A DNA stretch of 64,000 bases, from NCBI RefSeq assembly GCF_000686885.1, contig NZ_JMLU01000016.1, positions 18,385-82,384 on the forward strand, in the 5' to 3' direction. This DNA is from Flavobacterium sasangense DSM 21067. GTDB taxonomy: Bacteria; Bacteroidota; Bacteroidia; Flavobacteriales; Flavobacteriaceae. This document shows, piece after piece, positions 37,383 through 46,919 of this stretch. Under the pieces are notes generated by a model, which ran no database searches, was not told the origin of the DNA, and saw only the letters and a list, made by a program, of their open reading frames with translations. Positions within the stretch are counted from its first letter, which is position 1; each line of letters opens with the position of its first letter. Both the position numbers and the translations under genes were made by a program.

Positions 37383-37414
37383 AAAATAACCTCCAATTTC
37401 TTGAAGGTTATTTT
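37383..37414 (-). terminator. Terminator of the MscS operon
   Basis: AAAATAACCT (37383-37392) pairs with AGGTTATTTT (37405-37414); on the minus strand the stem is followed by a T-run. It lies 35 bp past the stop of the mechanosensitive channel gene. Confidence 0.8.
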
Positions 37415-37448
37415 AAGTTATTAAGAATCAGTTGTTAATTACTTTGTA

Positions 37449-38696
37449 TTATTCAGTAGTTATTTTTGGACTTGATGAACTCACTTCTGACACTTCCAAA
37501 TCAAAATATGGCAATGATGCAATAACATGATCAAAAATATCGGCCATAATATGTTCGTAATTTAACCAGGTTTTATCTTTGGAAAAACAATAAATTTCCA
37601 ATGGAATTCCTTTTTCAGTAGGTTGTAAATGACGTACCATCAACTGCATATCTTTATTAATTCCGGGATGCGATAAGATATATTGATTGATGTATTTTCT
37701 AAACAAACCTAGATTGGTTAAATTTCTTCCGTTTACGATTATACTTTTATCAATATTATTGTTTGCATTGTATTTGTCAATATCTGCTTGACGGTGTTCG
37801 ATATAAGAAGTTAAATGCTGAATTTTTTTAAAATTTTCTAATTCTTGCGAATGGATAAATCGCACCGAATTAGCTTTTATCAATATATGACGTTTAATTC
37901 TTCTTCCATCGGAATCCAACATTCCGCGCCAGTTTTTGAAACTATCCGATATTAGGCTGTAGGTTGGAATCGTAGTTGTTGTATTATCAAAATTTCGAAC
38001 TTTTACTGTGGCTAGATTAATTTCTACAACATCGCCATCGGCACCAAATTTTTCCATCGTAATCCAATCGCCAATACGCACCATATCATTTACAGAAACA
38101 GAAATACTCGCTACAAATCCTAGAATAGTATCTCTAAATATTAAAATGATAATAGCCGAAATAGAACCAAAAGTAGTTAATAACGTAGTTTTACTAACAT
38201 CAAAAAGAATCAATACAAAAGAAATAATTCCAAACAACCACAAAAACAACATGATTACTTGAATATAACTGTCAATCGGCTTATCACTAAAGCGAGGTTT
38301 TTGTTTTAAATAATCTCTAAGCGAATTAAAAATACTTCGAGTAATCCAAAGAGAAAGAATAATGATATAAATTTTAACTCCTTTTTCAAAAACATATTCC
38401 CAATAGGTGAAATTATTTAAAATTACAGGAACTGTCTTATAAATAAATAGAAGAGGGAAGAGGTGGGCTAAATATTTAGCAGTTTTATTAGCTACTAAAA
38501 AATCATCAAAGGAAGATTTTGTTCGAGCAGCAATAATGGCTAAAAATATTATGAAAGCTTTTTTAAAAATATAATCTAAAACATAAGAAACAACCACTAA
38601 AATGATGATGTTAACTCCTAAATTTAAATAAGAAGCTACATCATTATTAAAGTCGAGACTTTTAAAAATATCATATGCCCAATTGAATATTTTCAT
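37449..38696 (-). CDS. MscS-family mechanosensitive channel (YbdG-like)
   Basis: 415 residues with about five membrane segments (to about residue 200), then the MscS beta domain. LTTFGSISAIIILIFRDTIL is the pore helix, SVNDMVRIGDWITM and ATVKVRNFDNTTTTIPTYSL the beta domain, and FKNWRGM resembles the YbdG-type. It would release solutes from the cytoplasm on osmotic downshock. Its start overlaps the stop of the DUF3817 gene by 1 bp. Confidence 0.9.
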   Translation of the reverse strand: MKIFNWAYDIFKSLDFNNDVASYLNLGVNIIILVVVSYVLDYIFKKAFIIFLAIIAARTKSSFDDFLVANKTAKYLAHLFPLLFIYKTVPVILNNFTYWEYVFEKGVKIYIIILSLWITRSIFNSLRDYLKQKPRFSDKPIDSYIQVIMLFLWLFGIISFVLILFDVSKTTLLTTFGSISAIIILIFRDTILGFVASISVSVNDMVRIGDWITMEKFGADGDVVEINLATVKVRNFDNTTTTIPTYSLISDSFKNWRGMLDSDGRRIKRHILIKANSVRFIHSQELENFKKIQHLTSYIEHRQADIDKYNANNNIDKSIIVNGRNLTNLGLFRKYINQYILSHPGINKDMQLMVRHLQPTEKGIPLEIYCFSKDKTWLNYEHIMADIFDHVIASLPYFDLEVSEVSSSSPKITTE

Positions 38697-38974
38697 TACG
38701 AATTTTGTAAATATTTTTTCTCAATATAAAACGTTCCAAATGGAACAATTGATGCTAGACAAACTATCATAAAGGTTTTTAAATTCCATTTTTGCTCATT
38801 TTTAATTAAAATAGCAAATGCAACATATAATATGAATAAGACTCCATGCGCCATTCCAATATTTTTTACATAAATAGGATCGCCAGCAATATATTTCATT
38901 GGCATTGCAAAAAACAATAAAGCTAATAAGGAAAGTCCTTCTAATAAGGCGATTGATCTAAAAGATTTTATCAT
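38696..38974 (-). CDS. DUF3817 small membrane protein
   Basis: 92 residues, three membrane segments (about 7-27, 39-58, 67-83). EGLSLLALLFFAMPMKYIAG followed by HGVLFILYVAFAI are the DUF3817 blocks. Translationally coupled to the MscS gene. Function unknown. Confidence 0.88.
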   Translation of the reverse strand: MIKSFRSIALLEGLSLLALLFFAMPMKYIAGDPIYVKNIGMAHGVLFILYVAFAILIKNEQKWNLKTFMIVCLASIVPFGTFYIEKKYLQNS

Positions 38975-39121
38975 GATAAAGCAAAATAAATTACAAATCC
39001 GTAAATGGATTTAATTGGAACAAAATTAAATAATATAGGATGCGTAAGCGTTAAAAAAAACAAAAAAATCGGTAAAAATATTTTCTTACCGATTTATATT
39101 ATGTAAAATAGAAATTTTGAA

Positions 39122-39490
39122 TTAAAAAGCTAAAAATGCTTTGTTGTATTCTTTTAAATCTAATAGATTATTTTTCTTATCTAAATCAGTCAATAAAGAA
39201 AGGAAGTAATTAAAGCTTTCTACATTATTTTCTTCCGAAATGTTGGCTTCAACGTGAGCATCTTTACTGTCTACAGGTTCATCATCTGGAATACCAATAA
39301 AAAATCCATTATTGTTTTCTAAATGTTCGTAAGCTAAACGCAATGCTTTAGTTACAACAGGATTATTTAACTCTAAAGTAATTTCTCTAAGTTTTTTTAA
39401 ATCAGTTACAATTTCAGAAACTTCAAAATTATCTTTAAATAATTCTTTCTGAATCTTTTCGATTAATTTAAGGGCTTGTCTGTTTTCCAT
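39122..39490 (-). CDS. Conserved hypothetical protein, 122 aa
   Basis: Start chosen at the ATG at 39490 (MENRQALKLIEKIQ); a TTG 24 bp upstream is the only earlier start. The protein is helical and acidic with no Cys, and a disordered, acidic middle (DDEPVDSKDAHVEANISEEN). No family recognised. The 147-bp gap on its left holds a weak AAAAAATCGGTAAAAAT...TTACCGATTT hairpin at about 39062-39096 that may end its neighbour's transcript or its own. Confidence 0.65.
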   Translation of the reverse strand: MENRQALKLIEKIQKELFKDNFEVSEIVTDLKKLREITLELNNPVVTKALRLAYEHLENNNGFFIGIPDDEPVDSKDAHVEANISEENNVESFNYFLSLLTDLDKKNNLLDLKEYNKAFLAF

Positions 39491-39682
39491 GATTCTTGTA
39501 ATAAGGGACTGCAAACTTAAACTTTCTTATAATTTTACACAAACGTTTTGAGTAGTATTTTAATAGTTTTAATAATGTTTTATAAATGAATTATAATATA
39601 CATTATGTAAAATAGAAAATTTAAGCAATTCCTTTAATAAGCAATACAAACTTTGTATCTTCGTTTCGTAAATAAAAGCTTT

Positions 39683-41602
39683 ATGAAAAACCCTATTGCA
39701 GAACGCATCACCGATTTTCTAAAACATTATCCTCCTTTTTCAAGCATATCGTATGAAAGCTTACTTGAAATTGCTAAAACATGTCAAGTACTTTATCTAG
39801 AAAAAAATCAAACTTTGTTTAAAATTAATGATGCTACGCATGCTTTTTTTTATGTGGTAGCTTCTGGTGCTGTTGGTTTATCTGTGACTTCAGATGCTGA
39901 TGATGTTTTGATTGATAAATGTGATGAAGGCGATATTTTAGGATTACGACCATTTTTTGCTAAAAATAACTACCTCATGACGGCAAAAGCTCGTGAAGAA
40001 AGTATTGTTTACGCCATTCCTATAGAAACATTCAAACCTTATGTAGCGGCTAATCCAGATGTGTTGAGTTTTTTATTAGAAAGTTTTGCTTCTAATACTC
40101 GAAATCCATATGATAAAAATCACAAAGGGAAATTAATTTCAGAAAACGTTATTTATAATGACCAAAGTTCTGAAATTCAATATTATCAGCCTATAAAATA
40201 CACTTCTAACCCCATAACAGCTTCGCCTAATGATATTGTTAAATTCGTGGCTCAAACGATGTCGAGCAGTAAAATTGGCAGTATAATTATTCATGAAAAT
40301 CGTAAGCCTATCGGAATTGTTACTGATAAAGACTTACGTTCTAAAATAGCAACCGGACTCTATTCTATTGATGTTACAATTGATAAAATTATGACTTCGC
40401 CTGTAATTACGGTCGCTGATAACTTATCTATTGCTGAAGCTCAAATTATTATGTTAAAAAACAATGTAACTCATTTGTGTGTTACAAAAGATGGTTCTAT
40501 TGATTCTGAAATTACTGGAATTATTACGGAACACGATATTGTGGTGGCTCAAGCAAATAATCCAGGGGTTCTTTTAAAACAATCTAAGCGAGCTCAAAAA
40601 TCAGCTGATTTAAAAGAAGTTCGAGATAAATTAGTCGAATTAATTCAGCATTCTTTAGATAAAAATGTTCCTATTAATCATATTGGTTCTATTGTTGGCG
40701 AAATTAATCTGGCGATAACCAAACGTGCTATTGAATTGGCAATTGAAAAAATTGGCACTCCTCCTCCAGCCCAATTTGCTTGGATGAACATAGGAAGTCA
40801 AGGAAGAAAAGAGCAACTTTTATTAACCGATCAAGACAATGCAATTATTTTTGAAGATGTGCCAGAAGAAAAATATGATGCTGTAAAAGAATATTTTCTT
40901 CAATTGGCTGAGAAAGCAACAAAAACATTAAATAAAGTTGGATATAATTTTTGTCCAGATGAAATGATGGCTAGCAATCCGCTTTGGTGTAAGTCTATTT
41001 CAGATTGGCAAAACCAATTTAAAGGTTGGATAATTAATCCTGCAGATAAAAATACATTAGAATCTACCATCTTTTTCGATTATGATTTTGTTTATGGCAA
41101 TGAATCTTTAGTGGATACAATTACTAAAACAATTCACGAAGAGACCAATGATAATCAATTGTTTTTTGCTTATTTAGGTGCTGATGCATTAAAAAATCCG
41201 CCACCATTAGGGTTTTTCCGCCAGTTTTTAGTAGAAAGTGATGGCGAACACAAAGATACGTTTGATTTAAAAGGAAGAGCTTTAATGCCTTTAATTGATG
41301 CCGCTCGAATTTTATCTTTAAGTAAAGGAATTAAGAATGTATCCAATACGATTTCAAGATATTCAAAATTAGCCGAATTAGAACCACAAAACGCACCTGT
41401 TTATGAGGCATGTGCCGATGCTTTTGCCGAATTATTAAAGTTCAGAACCGAAGAAGGTTTAAAAAATGAATCCGATGGTAGGTATTTGAATTTAAGTGAG
41501 TTATCGAAATTAGATAAAGTAAAGCTTAAAAATGATTTTCAGCCGATAAATGATATTCAAGAAGTGATTAAGAATAAATTTCAATTAACTTATTTCACCT
41601 AA
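39683..41602 (+). CDS. cNMP-binding / CBS / DUF294 nucleotidyltransferase-like signalling protein
   Basis: 639 residues from the ATG at 39683 (MKNPIAERITDFLKHYPPF). Order of domains: cyclic-nucleotide-binding fold (about 10-130), two CBS domains (about 165-290), DUF294 nucleotidyltransferase (about 310-450, with GSQGRKEQLLLTDQDNAII as the GSxxRxE...DxD motif), and a C-terminal DUF294_C helical domain. Proteins of this layout are found beside acetate genes and are thought to regulate by adenylyl or uridylyl transfer. Here the exonuclease follows 3 bp on and acs is convergent. TATCTTCG at 39656 may be its -7 element. Confidence 0.9.
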   Translation: MKNPIAERITDFLKHYPPFSSISYESLLEIAKTCQVLYLEKNQTLFKINDATHAFFYVVASGAVGLSVTSDADDVLIDKCDEGDILGLRPFFAKNNYLMTAKAREESIVYAIPIETFKPYVAANPDVLSFLLESFASNTRNPYDKNHKGKLISENVIYNDQSSEIQYYQPIKYTSNPITASPNDIVKFVAQTMSSSKIGSIIIHENRKPIGIVTDKDLRSKIATGLYSIDVTIDKIMTSPVITVADNLSIAEAQIIMLKNNVTHLCVTKDGSIDSEITGIITEHDIVVAQANNPGVLLKQSKRAQKSADLKEVRDKLVELIQHSLDKNVPINHIGSIVGEINLAITKRAIELAIEKIGTPPPAQFAWMNIGSQGRKEQLLLTDQDNAIIFEDVPEEKYDAVKEYFLQLAEKATKTLNKVGYNFCPDEMMASNPLWCKSISDWQNQFKGWIINPADKNTLESTIFFDYDFVYGNESLVDTITKTIHEETNDNQLFFAYLGADALKNPPPLGFFRQFLVESDGEHKDTFDLKGRALMPLIDAARILSLSKGIKNVSNTISRYSKLAELEPQNAPVYEACADAFAELLKFRTEEGLKNESDGRYLNLSELSKLDKVKLKNDFQPINDIQEVIKNKFQLTYFT

Positions 41603-41605
41603 AAC

Positions 41606-42214
41606 ATGGCTTTAAATTGGTTCAAAAAAATAGTTAAAGATTATCCTAAATTTTGGGAAACCTATCTGAGTTACTTCGATGAAAATCAAAGTAAAGAGCA
41701 GCGTTTTGTAGTTTTTGATTGTGAAACAACAGGTTTGGATTATAAAACAGATAGAATTTTATCTATCGGAGCAGTAGCCATAAAGAACAACCAAATTATC
41801 GTTGGTGATTTTATGGAAATATTTTTACAACAAGATATTTTTAATCCGGAGACTGTTACTCTACATGGTATTTTAAAAGAAGGAAAGGAAGAAAAAGTAG
41901 TTGAAGCAGAAGCTATAATTCGCTTTTTAGATTTTATAAAAGACGCCACTTTAGTTGGACATCACATAGATTTTGATATCGAAATGATTAATCAAGCATT
42001 AGATCGTTTAAATGTAGGAAAATTAGAAAATCAAGCGATGGATACCGACGTTATGTATCAAAAATTAAAATCATTACCACAAGAACAACAAAGTTCGTTA
42101 GATGAATTATGCGATATTTATAAAATTAAAAAATCTGATAGACACACGGCAAGTGGTGATGCTTTTATTACTGCATTACTTTTCTTAAAATTGAAAAAGA
42201 AATTAGAAATATAA
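41606..42214 (+). CDS. DnaQ-like DEDDh 3'-5' exonuclease
   Basis: 202 residues. The DEDDh set is visible: D-x-E in VFDCETTGLD (about 37-46), D in HHIDFDIEM, and H with D in HTASGDAFIT near the C-terminus. Related to the epsilon subunit of DNA polymerase III, but without its C-terminal polymerase-binding part. It is cotranscribed with the DUF294 gene, a pairing also seen in proteobacterial acetate loci, so it may act in signalling or RNA turnover instead of replication (inference). Confidence 0.88.
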   Translation: MALNWFKKIVKDYPKFWETYLSYFDENQSKEQRFVVFDCETTGLDYKTDRILSIGAVAIKNNQIIVGDFMEIFLQQDIFNPETVTLHGILKEGKEEKVVEAEAIIRFLDFIKDATLVGHHIDFDIEMINQALDRLNVGKLENQAMDTDVMYQKLKSLPQEQQSSLDELCDIYKIKKSDRHTASGDAFITALLFLKLKKKLEI

Positions 42215-42215
42215 A

Positions 42216-42243
42216 AAAACTGCTCCATTTCTGAAGCAGTTTT
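42216..42243. terminator. Bidirectional terminator between exonuclease and acs
   Basis: AAAACTGCT (42216-42224) pairs with AGCAGTTTT (42235-42243), with A-run and T-run at either side. It serves the convergent genes ending at 42214 (+) and 42264 (-). Confidence 0.9.
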
Positions 42244-42263
42244 TAACCAATAAAACTAAAAAA

Positions 42264-44171
42264 CTAGAGCTTGCCGTTTTTAATTTCTTCCACTATTTCA
42301 GGATTCAATAAAGTGGAAATATCTCCAAAATTAGAGAAATCTCCTTCAGCAATCTTTCTTAATATTCTACGCATGATTTTACCCGAACGTGTTTTTGGTA
42401 AACCACTTACAAACTGAATTTTATCTAATTTCGCAATCGGACCAATTTGATCAGAAATCAATTGATTAATCTCTTTTGCTAAATTAACTCTATCACGTCC
42501 TTCACCAGTTTCCTTCAAAATAATGAAGCCATACAATGCATTTCCTTTGATATCATGAGGGAAACCTACAATAGCACTTTCTGCAACCGCTGGGTGTTCG
42601 TTGATTGCATCTTCAATTGGAGCCGTTCCTAAGTTATGACCAGAAACAATAATAACATCATCTACTCTACCCGTAATTCTGTAATATCCTACTTCATCGC
42701 GTAAAGCACCGTCTCCTGTGAAATATTTTCCTGGAAAAGCAGTGAAATACGTTTCTTTATAACGTTGGTGATCGCCCCAAATAGTTCTAGCCATTGAAGG
42801 CCAAGGAAATTTAACACACAATGCACCGGTTACTTGATTTCCTTCAATTTCATTACGCAATTCATCCATTAAAACGGGTTGAATTCCAGGTAATGGTAAC
42901 GAAGCGTAAGTTGGTTTTGTAGGTGTTACAAATGGAATTGGTGAAATCATAATTCCTCCAGTTTCGGTTTGCCACCACGTATCTACTAAAGGACAACGTT
43001 TCCCTCCTACGTGGTCGTTGTACCAGTGCCAAGCTTCCTCATTAATAGGCTCACCTACGGAACCGATAACTTTTAAAGAACTTAATGGAAAACGTTGCAC
43101 ATAATCTAAACTTTCTTTTGCTAAAGCACGAATTGCTGTTGGTGCGGTATAGAATTGTGTAACATTATGTTTTTCAATTACTTCCCAAAATCTACTAAAA
43201 TCTGGATATGATGGAACTCCTTCAAAAATTACAGTTGTTGCACCATTTAAAAGTGGTCCATATAAAATATAGGAATGACCTGTAATCCAACCTATATCAG
43301 CCGTACACCAATAAACATCATTTTCTTCGTAATTGAATACATTTTTAAAAGTGTAAGCGGTGTAAACCATATAACCTGCAGTCGAATGCACCATTCCTTT
43401 AGGTTTTCCAGTAGAACCTGAAGTATATAGAATAAACAAAGGATCTTCCGCATCCATAATTTCAGCTACATTATTTCCAACAGCAGCATCCATTAAAGGT
43501 TGTAACCATAAATCTCTTCCTTCTTTCATGTTGACTTCCGTATTGGTTCTTTTAACAACCAAAACAGTTTCAACAGATGGACATTTATCTAAAGCTTCAT
43601 CTACTATTCCTTTTAAATCAATGGCTTTATTTCCGCGGTAACTTCCGTCAGAAGTAATGACCATTTTACATTCGCTATCATTAATACGAGCTGCAACGGC
43701 AGAAGATGAAAAACCAGCAAATACAACTGAATGTATAGCACCAATTCTAGCACAAGCTAAAACCGCTACGGCTAATTCTGGAATCATTGGTAAATAAATA
43801 CAGACTCTATCCCCTTTTTTGATGCCTTGCTCACGAAGTACGTTTGCTAATTTTGAAACTCTAACATATAATTCATTGTACGAAATATGTTGCGCTGCTT
43901 CGTTAGGATCATTTGGTTCAAAAATAATAGCAGTTTTATCACCACGTTTTGCTAAATGTCTGTCGATACAGTTTTTAGTGATATTTACTTTCGCATTTAA
44001 AAACCATTTGAATTCTGCTTCTTGCATATCAAATTCGAAAACTTTGTCCCATTTTTGATACCAAGTAAAATTCTCATCGGCAATACGATCCCAAAATTTT
44101 CTTGGTTCGCGCACCGATTTCTTATACATTTTAAAGTAATTCTCTAAATCTTTAATTTTATAATAACTCAT
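42264..44171 (-). CDS. acs: Acetyl-CoA synthetase
   Basis: 635-residue AMP-forming synthetase: acetate, ATP and CoA to acetyl-CoA. LYTSGSTGKPKGMVHSTAGY is the P-loop-like A3 motif; WWQTETGG holds the Trp that shapes the acetate pocket; TGDGALRDEVGYY and PKTRSGKIMRR with the C-terminal catalytic Lys follow. The Lys in SGK is the usual acetylation site. Located on the same strand as the propionate-type enzyme, the CrbS-like kinase and the transporter set. Confidence 0.96.
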   Translation of the reverse strand: MSYYKIKDLENYFKMYKKSVREPRKFWDRIADENFTWYQKWDKVFEFDMQEAEFKWFLNAKVNITKNCIDRHLAKRGDKTAIIFEPNDPNEAAQHISYNELYVRVSKLANVLREQGIKKGDRVCIYLPMIPELAVAVLACARIGAIHSVVFAGFSSSAVAARINDSECKMVITSDGSYRGNKAIDLKGIVDEALDKCPSVETVLVVKRTNTEVNMKEGRDLWLQPLMDAAVGNNVAEIMDAEDPLFILYTSGSTGKPKGMVHSTAGYMVYTAYTFKNVFNYEENDVYWCTADIGWITGHSYILYGPLLNGATTVIFEGVPSYPDFSRFWEVIEKHNVTQFYTAPTAIRALAKESLDYVQRFPLSSLKVIGSVGEPINEEAWHWYNDHVGGKRCPLVDTWWQTETGGIMISPIPFVTPTKPTYASLPLPGIQPVLMDELRNEIEGNQVTGALCVKFPWPSMARTIWGDHQRYKETYFTAFPGKYFTGDGALRDEVGYYRITGRVDDVIIVSGHNLGTAPIEDAINEHPAVAESAIVGFPHDIKGNALYGFIILKETGEGRDRVNLAKEINQLISDQIGPIAKLDKIQFVSGLPKTRSGKIMRRILRKIAEGDFSNFGDISTLLNPEIVEEIKNGKL

Positions 44172-44275
44172 TTTTTAGCTTTATTTTTAATTGATAATGT
44201 AAAGATAACCAATCTGTTTTAAGAATTTTATAATTTCTTGCTAAATTACTATATACAATATATTCTTAAAAAATT

Positions 44276-44398
44276 AAACACATAGGCACATAGATTTAAG
44301 ATAAACACATATTTAGCCGTTGCACTTTATTTAGTTAACATAAGAAATCTGTGTATATCAGCGTTTTGTTGTACAAATCTGTATTATCCGCGTGCACT
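44276..44398. repeat. Degenerate CACATAGATT / AATCTGTG repeats between the two synthetases
   Basis: The 226-bp gap between the two synthetase genes contains ACACATAGGCACATAGATTT at about 44279, AAATCTGTGTATATCAGCGT at about 44344 and ACAAATCTGTATTATCCGCG at about 44374. They are relatives of the palindromes at 29834, 59269 and 62497. No gene seen. Confidence 0.55.
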
Positions 44399-46293
44399 TA
44401 TTTAAAACAACCAATTTTAGCATGTTCTAAAACGTCTCTGATTTCATCGATAATTGCTTCATCATCAATAGTAGATGGGATTTGAAATTGTTCTCCATCT
44501 GCTATGCTACGCATCATTTTTCTAAGAATTTTTCCAGAACGTGTTTTTGGTAGACGATTCACTACAACTACATCACGCAATGAAGCTACGGCTCCAATTT
44601 GTTCACGAACCAAATGCACTACTTCATGTTGCAATTGGAAATGCTCAATATCTTCACCTGATTTTGCTACTACTAATGCTAACGGAATTTGACCTTTCAA
44701 CTCGTCATTAATACCGATTACTGCACACTCAGCAACAGAATGATGAGATGCCACAATTTCTTCCATTTCAGCAGTAGATAGTCGGTGACCTGCTACGTTG
44801 ATGACATCATCTACTCGACCTGTAATGTATATATAATCGTCCGAATCTTTAAATCCGCCATCCCCAGAGAAATAATAACCTGGAAATTTATTCAAATATC
44901 CTGCTTTGAAACGTTCGTTATCTTTCCATAAGTCTAATAAAGTTCCTGGAGGCAATGGTAATTTGATAACTACATAACCTTCTTCGTTTGGACCTAACTC
45001 TTGTCCGTTTTCTCCAAAAATTCGGATATCATAACCTGTCACAGCTTTTCCGGCTGACCCAGGTTTTATTGGTAAATACTCCACTCCCATCATGTTAGCT
45101 ATCATCGGCCAGCCTGATTCTGTTTGCCACCAATGGTCGATAGCTGGAACTGGAATATGTTCACGATACCACTCTAAAGTCGCTACATCACAACGTTCTC
45201 CTGCTAAGAATTGAATTCGCAAGCTGCTCAAATCATATTGTTTGATAAATTCGCCGTTTGGATCTTCTTTTTTAATAGCACGAATCGCTGTTGGAGCGGT
45301 AAACATAACATTTACTTTGTGCTCCGCAATAACACGCCAAAACGTACTGGCATCAGGAGTTCGGATTGGTTTTCCTTCGAATAAAACAGTTGTGTTTCTG
45401 TTAATTAATGGTCCGTAAACTATATAACTATGTCCTACAACCCAACCCACATCAGAAGCAGCCCAAAAAACATCACCTTCTTTTGCATCGTAAATATGTT
45501 GCATTGAAAATTTAAGTGCGGTAGCATAACCACCTGTATCTCTGACGATTCCTTTTGGTTTTCCAGTTGTTCCAGAAGTGTATAGAATGTATAAAGGATG
45601 TGTCGAATTTACAGGAACACATGGCGTCTCTTCCGAACCATAAACCAATGCATCATAATCGACATCGTATTTTTTAAATGGAACTCTTGCTCCTAATTTT
45701 CTATTGAAAACCACGACTTTTTCAGGTTTGTGATTCGCTAATTCTATTGCTTCATCTACTAAAGGTTTGTAGGCGATTAATCTATCTATTTCTATTCCTG
45801 ATGAAGCAGTAATAATAGCTTTTGGTTCACAATCATCAATACGAATGGCTAATTCATGAGGTGCAAAACCTCCAAAAACTACGGAATGCGTTACTCCTAT
45901 TCGTGCGCAAGCTAACATAGCGAATGCCGCTTGAGGAATCATTGGCATGTAAATTACAGCGGTATCGCCTTTTTTTAAACCTAATGACAATAATCCGCCA
46001 GCCAATCTGGCTACTTCGGTTTTAACTTCGTTAAATGTATACTTTTTAACAGTTTGAGTTACAGGTGAATCGTAGATGATAGCAACTTGTTCGCCATAGC
46101 CATCTTGAATGTGTTTATCAACTGCAAGGTAGCAAGCATTTAAATTTCCATCAGCAAACCATAAAGGATAACCATTTTTATCGGTTGATAAAATGTTAGA
46201 AGGTAAATTATACCATTCTAATTGATTTGCTTGTTCCTTCCAGAATTCTTCAGAAGAACTAATACTTTTATTATAAATATCGCAATAATTCAT
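44398..46293 (-). CDS. prpE: Propionyl-CoA synthetase-like acyl-CoA ligase
   Basis: 631 residues, same family as Acs but clearly distinct. LYTSGTTGKPKGIVRDTGGY is the A3 motif; WWQTESGWPM replaces the WWQTETGG of Acs, and FAGGLLSLGL/GGYATALKFSMQHIYDA are segments of the PrpE group. It should activate propionate or a similar short acid. PKTRSGKILRKMMR carries the catalytic Lys near the end. Transcribed toward acs with a 226-bp gap. Confidence 0.8.
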   Translation of the reverse strand: MNYCDIYNKSISSSEEFWKEQANQLEWYNLPSNILSTDKNGYPLWFADGNLNACYLAVDKHIQDGYGEQVAIIYDSPVTQTVKKYTFNEVKTEVARLAGGLLSLGLKKGDTAVIYMPMIPQAAFAMLACARIGVTHSVVFGGFAPHELAIRIDDCEPKAIITASSGIEIDRLIAYKPLVDEAIELANHKPEKVVVFNRKLGARVPFKKYDVDYDALVYGSEETPCVPVNSTHPLYILYTSGTTGKPKGIVRDTGGYATALKFSMQHIYDAKEGDVFWAASDVGWVVGHSYIVYGPLINRNTTVLFEGKPIRTPDASTFWRVIAEHKVNVMFTAPTAIRAIKKEDPNGEFIKQYDLSSLRIQFLAGERCDVATLEWYREHIPVPAIDHWWQTESGWPMIANMMGVEYLPIKPGSAGKAVTGYDIRIFGENGQELGPNEEGYVVIKLPLPPGTLLDLWKDNERFKAGYLNKFPGYYFSGDGGFKDSDDYIYITGRVDDVINVAGHRLSTAEMEEIVASHHSVAECAVIGINDELKGQIPLALVVAKSGEDIEHFQLQHEVVHLVREQIGAVASLRDVVVVNRLPKTRSGKILRKMMRSIADGEQFQIPSTIDDEAIIDEIRDVLEHAKIGCFK

Positions 46294-46550
46294 TTGTATT
46301 ATTCAATTTATGTAATTTATTTTCTTTAGTAAATGTAAAAAATAAAATAATGCCAAATAAATTAATATTGCTAAATAGGTATAGATAGAAATAGAAATTA
46401 GAACATAGAAATAAGAGGAAACAGAATTTCTAATTGAAAGCTGGTTTGCGTTAGGGATTGTAGCAATTGTTTGAGCTCTTATTTAAAATACCTTAGGATT
46501 TTAATTAAAGCGAGTGCGAAAAGCCCGACCCTTGTGGTAACGCCCAAATT
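46294..46550. repeat. Gap with GCGTTAGGGATTGTAG ... GAAAAGCCCGACCC element
   Basis: A 257-bp gap without a gene. Its right part (about 46448-46532) begins with GCGTTAGGGATTGTAG and ends with GTGCGAAAAGCCCGACCC. I recall this pair of motifs from intergenic DNA of many flavobacteria, usually as a repeated element of unknown role. The left part is plain AT-rich DNA with tracts such as TAGATAGAAATAGAAATTAG. Confidence 0.45.
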
Positions 46551-46913
46551 TTATGATAATAACTCCTCCACTTTTTCCACCACTTTCTTAATCGAAAACG
46601 GCTTTGTCATGTAAGCATCGGCACCTAATTCTAATCCTTTTTCAATATCGCTTTCTTTGTTTTTTGCAGATAAGAACATGACTTTTGTGTGTTGTAAATT
46701 AGCATCTTTTCTGATTTGTTCTAAAGTGGCAAAACCATCTACCATTGGCATCATGATATCTAAAATAATCACATCAGGGAAATTGGTTTTTAAAATATCT
46801 AAAGCTTCTTGTCCGTCGCGCGCTATAAAAACTTCGTAATTGCTTTTCTTGAAGGTGTATTCAAGTGTCATTACGATGTTGGGTTCGTCGTCTACTATTA
46901 AAATCTTCTTCAT
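46551..46913 (-). CDS. Receiver-only response regulator
   Basis: 120 residues, a receiver domain alone: D8/D9, phosphoacceptor D52 (ILDIMMP), S/T in MFLSAKN and K in MTKPFSIKKV. No DNA-binding domain, unlike the LuxR-type CrbR regulators known beside similar kinases. It follows the hybrid symporter-kinase by 6 bp. It probably passes phosphate on or acts by protein contact. Confidence 0.92.
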   Translation of the reverse strand: MKKILIVDDEPNIVMTLEYTFKKSNYEVFIARDGQEALDILKTNFPDVIILDIMMPMVDGFATLEQIRKDANLQHTKVMFLSAKNKESDIEKGLELGADAYMTKPFSIKKVVEKVEELLS

Positions 46914-46919
46914 TTTCTC

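Noticed and set aside
42264..46293. Recent tandem duplication of acs
   Set aside because: The two proteins differ throughout and in the pocket motif (WWQTETGG against WWQTESGWPM), so they are separate subfamilies.
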